Part shown: positions 62,885-64,000 of the stretch, one piece after another
Layout of the letters: each line of letters starts with the position of its first letter
Position numbering within the stretch: the stretch's first letter is position 1
Source: Neorhizobium alkalisoli
Lineage (GTDB): Bacteria > Pseudomonadota > Alphaproteobacteria > Rhizobiales > Rhizobiaceae
DNA: 64,000 nucleotides
Reading direction: 5' to 3'
NCBI RefSeq assembly: GCF_002968635.1
Contig: NZ_PVBN01000008.1
Location: forward strand, 1-64,000
Made by a program: the position numbers and the translations under genes
The notes under the pieces: generated by a model
Databases searched by the model: none
The model's input: the letters and a program-made list of their open reading frames with translations, nothing else
Told to the model about the DNA's origin: nothing

Positions 62885-63084
62885 TTAGAACGCCTTGGGA
62901 AGGCCCGCTTGTTTCAATGTGGCATTGGCGGTGTGGCGGGATTTCACGCCGTGATCGACGATGAAATACCGGTTGGTAACGGGACTTACCAGATCTCGTG
63001 ATCGCCCTTACCGGGTCGGTGATAGTGGCAGCCGGCCTTTTCCAGGAGCTCTTTGAGTTCGCGAAGATAGCTGGCATCAGTCAG
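62885..63084 (-). pseudogene. HicA-type toxin remnant with a one-base frameshift
   Basis: Directly after the HicB-type gene, the minus strand encodes SYLRELKELLEKAGCHYHRP then GKGDHEIW, ending in TAA at 62988-62986. One base shifted, it goes on as SPVTNRYFIVDHGVKSRHTA and NATLKQAGLPKAF to a stop at 62885. Together these make a complete HicA/YcfA double-stranded-RNA-binding-fold mRNA interferase, with the expected GKGDHEIW and the VKSRHTANATLKQAG end. A single base is missing after TGG-TA near 62987. The catalytic His would lie in the GDHEIW segment. No good start codon is seen in this frame either. It is probably inactive, unless this is a sequencing error. Confidence 0.8.
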
Positions 63085-63329
63085 GCGCGATGCGGATTGG
63101 GGATCCGTGAAAGCTGTTCGGACATGATGTAGATGGGAATTTCCGGCAATTGAGAGGATATGCCGTTCAACTCGATCAAATCAGCCAGCGCCGCCTTCAC
63201 CTTCGGTTCCAGGGCCTCCATCGTTTCGGCCTCGACAGCCAGCCCATCGATGTCGTTGCTTGTCGCGACCCATACGGAGGCTTCCTCATCCCAGGTGGCA
63301 TGAACGACGATGGACATGATCGAACTCAT
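63081..63329 (-). CDS. HicB-type antitoxin (DUF1902)
   Basis: 82 residues from ATG 63329, where GGAG lies 6 nt upstream; an in-frame ATG at 63317 is an alternative. The body IVVHATWDEEASVWVATSND, then IDGLAVEAETMEALEPKVKA, is typical of DUF1902 HicB-like antitoxins, which cover the HicA active site and may bind their promoter. No separate DNA-binding tail is seen. Its stop overlaps the region where the hicA remnant begins. The antitoxin appears intact while the toxin does not. Confidence 0.85.
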   Translation of the reverse strand: MSSIMSIVVHATWDEEASVWVATSNDIDGLAVEAETMEALEPKVKAALADLIELNGISSQLPEIPIYIMSEQLSRIPNPHRA

Positions 63330-63543
63330 TGCTCGCTCCAAATTGGCCTTCCCAGAATATAGGGCCTGTAGCGCGCGAACACAATTTGGTGCTTTTGCAT
63401 TTTGGTCCGTACCGCTTTGGCCTGTCGTGATAGTGACACCCATTGCCCTTTGCGGTAGGAAAGCCGCAAAACCAGGGGTTTTTGCGCGGTCGCCGAGAAA
63501 GCGGTAGACTGTCGCACACCCGAAAGACATCGAGGACAACGCC

Positions 63544-64000
63544 ATGCCTGCTTATCGCTCCAGAACCACGACCCATGGCCGCAACATGGCCGGCGCGCGC
63601 GGCCTGTGGCGTGCCACGGGGATGAAAGACAGCGATTTCGGCAAGCCGATCATCGCCGTCGTCAACTCCTTCACCCAGTTCGTCCCGGGCCACGTGCACC
63701 TCAAGGATCTCGGCCAGCTTGTCGCCCGCGAGATCGAGGCGGCCGGCGGCGTGGCCAAGGAGTTCAATACGATCGCTGTCGATGACGGCATCGCCATGGG
63801 CCATGACGGCATGCTCTATTCGCTGCCGTCGCGCGAGATCATTGCGGATTCGGTGGAATACATGGTCAACGCCCACTGCGCCGACGCCATGGTCTGCATT
63901 TCCAACTGCGACAAGATCACCCCCGGCATGCTGAATGCCGCGATGCGCCTCAATATCCCGGCCGTCTTCGTCTCCGGCGGTCCGATGGAGGCCGGCAAAG
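63544..64000 (+). CDS. ilvD: Dihydroxy-acid dehydratase, N-terminal part (truncated by window end)
   Basis: Iron-sulfur enzyme of branched-chain amino acid synthesis that dehydrates dihydroxy acids to 2-keto acids. The first 152 residues are seen, from ATG 63544 ([20 protein letters not shown]). Diagnostic motifs are [35 protein letters not shown] and [20 protein letters not shown], the last containing a cluster-binding Cys. The rest lies outside the window. It is divergent from the HicB-type gene. Confidence 0.96.
   Translation, partial: MPAYRSRTTTHGRNMAGARGLWRATGMKDSDFGKPIIAVVNSFTQFVPGHVHLKDLGQLVAREIEAAGGVAKEFNTIAVDDGIAMGHDGMLYSLPSREIIADSVEYMVNAHCADAMVCISNCDKITPGMLNAAMRLNIPAVFVSGGPMEAGK

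Noticed and set aside
62984-62992. Programmed frameshift making a functional HicA
   Set aside because: The site TGG TAA GTC has no slippery run, Shine-Dalgarno-like stimulator or obvious downstream pseudoknot; simple deletion is the better reading.

Overview
The window is a chromosomal segment of an alphaproteobacterium, almost certainly from the Rhizobiaceae (Rhizobium / Agrobacterium / Sinorhizobium group). The evidence is high GC with strong third-position G/C bias, an accB-accC-aat block, an RkpK-type UDP-glucose dehydrogenase, C-minus S14, RNase E with its S1 domain split by a long acidic insertion, and one ribosomal superoperon joining tufB-secE-nusG-rplKAJL-rpoBC-rpsLG-fusA-tuf to S10-spc-alpha.

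Layout. 1-168: the end of an IS630-type insertion sequence, abutting the stop codon of aat. 173-7237 (minus): aat, accC, accB, aroQ, a DsbA/ScsC-like periplasmic oxidoreductase and rne. 7865-13056 (plus): N-acetylmuramoyl-L-alanine amidase, penicillin-binding protein 1A and prfB, the last with an intact programmed +1 frameshift. 13130-15155: a divergent Bcr/CflA efflux pump and TetR regulator sharing a palindromic operator candidate. 15202-21876 (mostly minus): nadK, tRNA-Thr, a glycine betaine/choline-type ABC permease and binding protein without an ATPase, ugd, cysQ and rlmB. 22080-27450: tRNA-Tyr, tRNA-Gly, a small secreted protein, tuf copy 1, two divergent KpsS/RkpJ-like capsule genes, and tRNA-Trp. 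27648-60399: transcription and translation genes from secE to rplQ, in near-universal order, interrupted only by one small minus-strand gene between rpoC and rpsL. 60677-64000: msrPQ (minus), a DUF4112 gene, a HicB-type antitoxin with a frameshifted HicA toxin remnant, and the 5' end of ilvD.

How it works together. Most of the window is housekeeping: gene expression machinery, the first step of fatty-acid synthesis, cell-wall growth and splitting, and periplasmic thiol and methionine repair. The less ordinary parts are regulatory and evolutionary. These include a dispersed Thr-Tyr-Gly-tufB tRNA cluster with capsule genes placed between tufB and trpT, two tuf genes kept identical, strong RNA hairpins at several operon junctions (rplL-rpoB, rpsQ-rplN, rplO-secY), a rhizobial palindromic repeat directly after adk, and a decayed toxin-antitoxin pair. 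I see no CRISPR array, prophage, secretion system or clear new defence system. No database searches were run; family names come from motif recognition.
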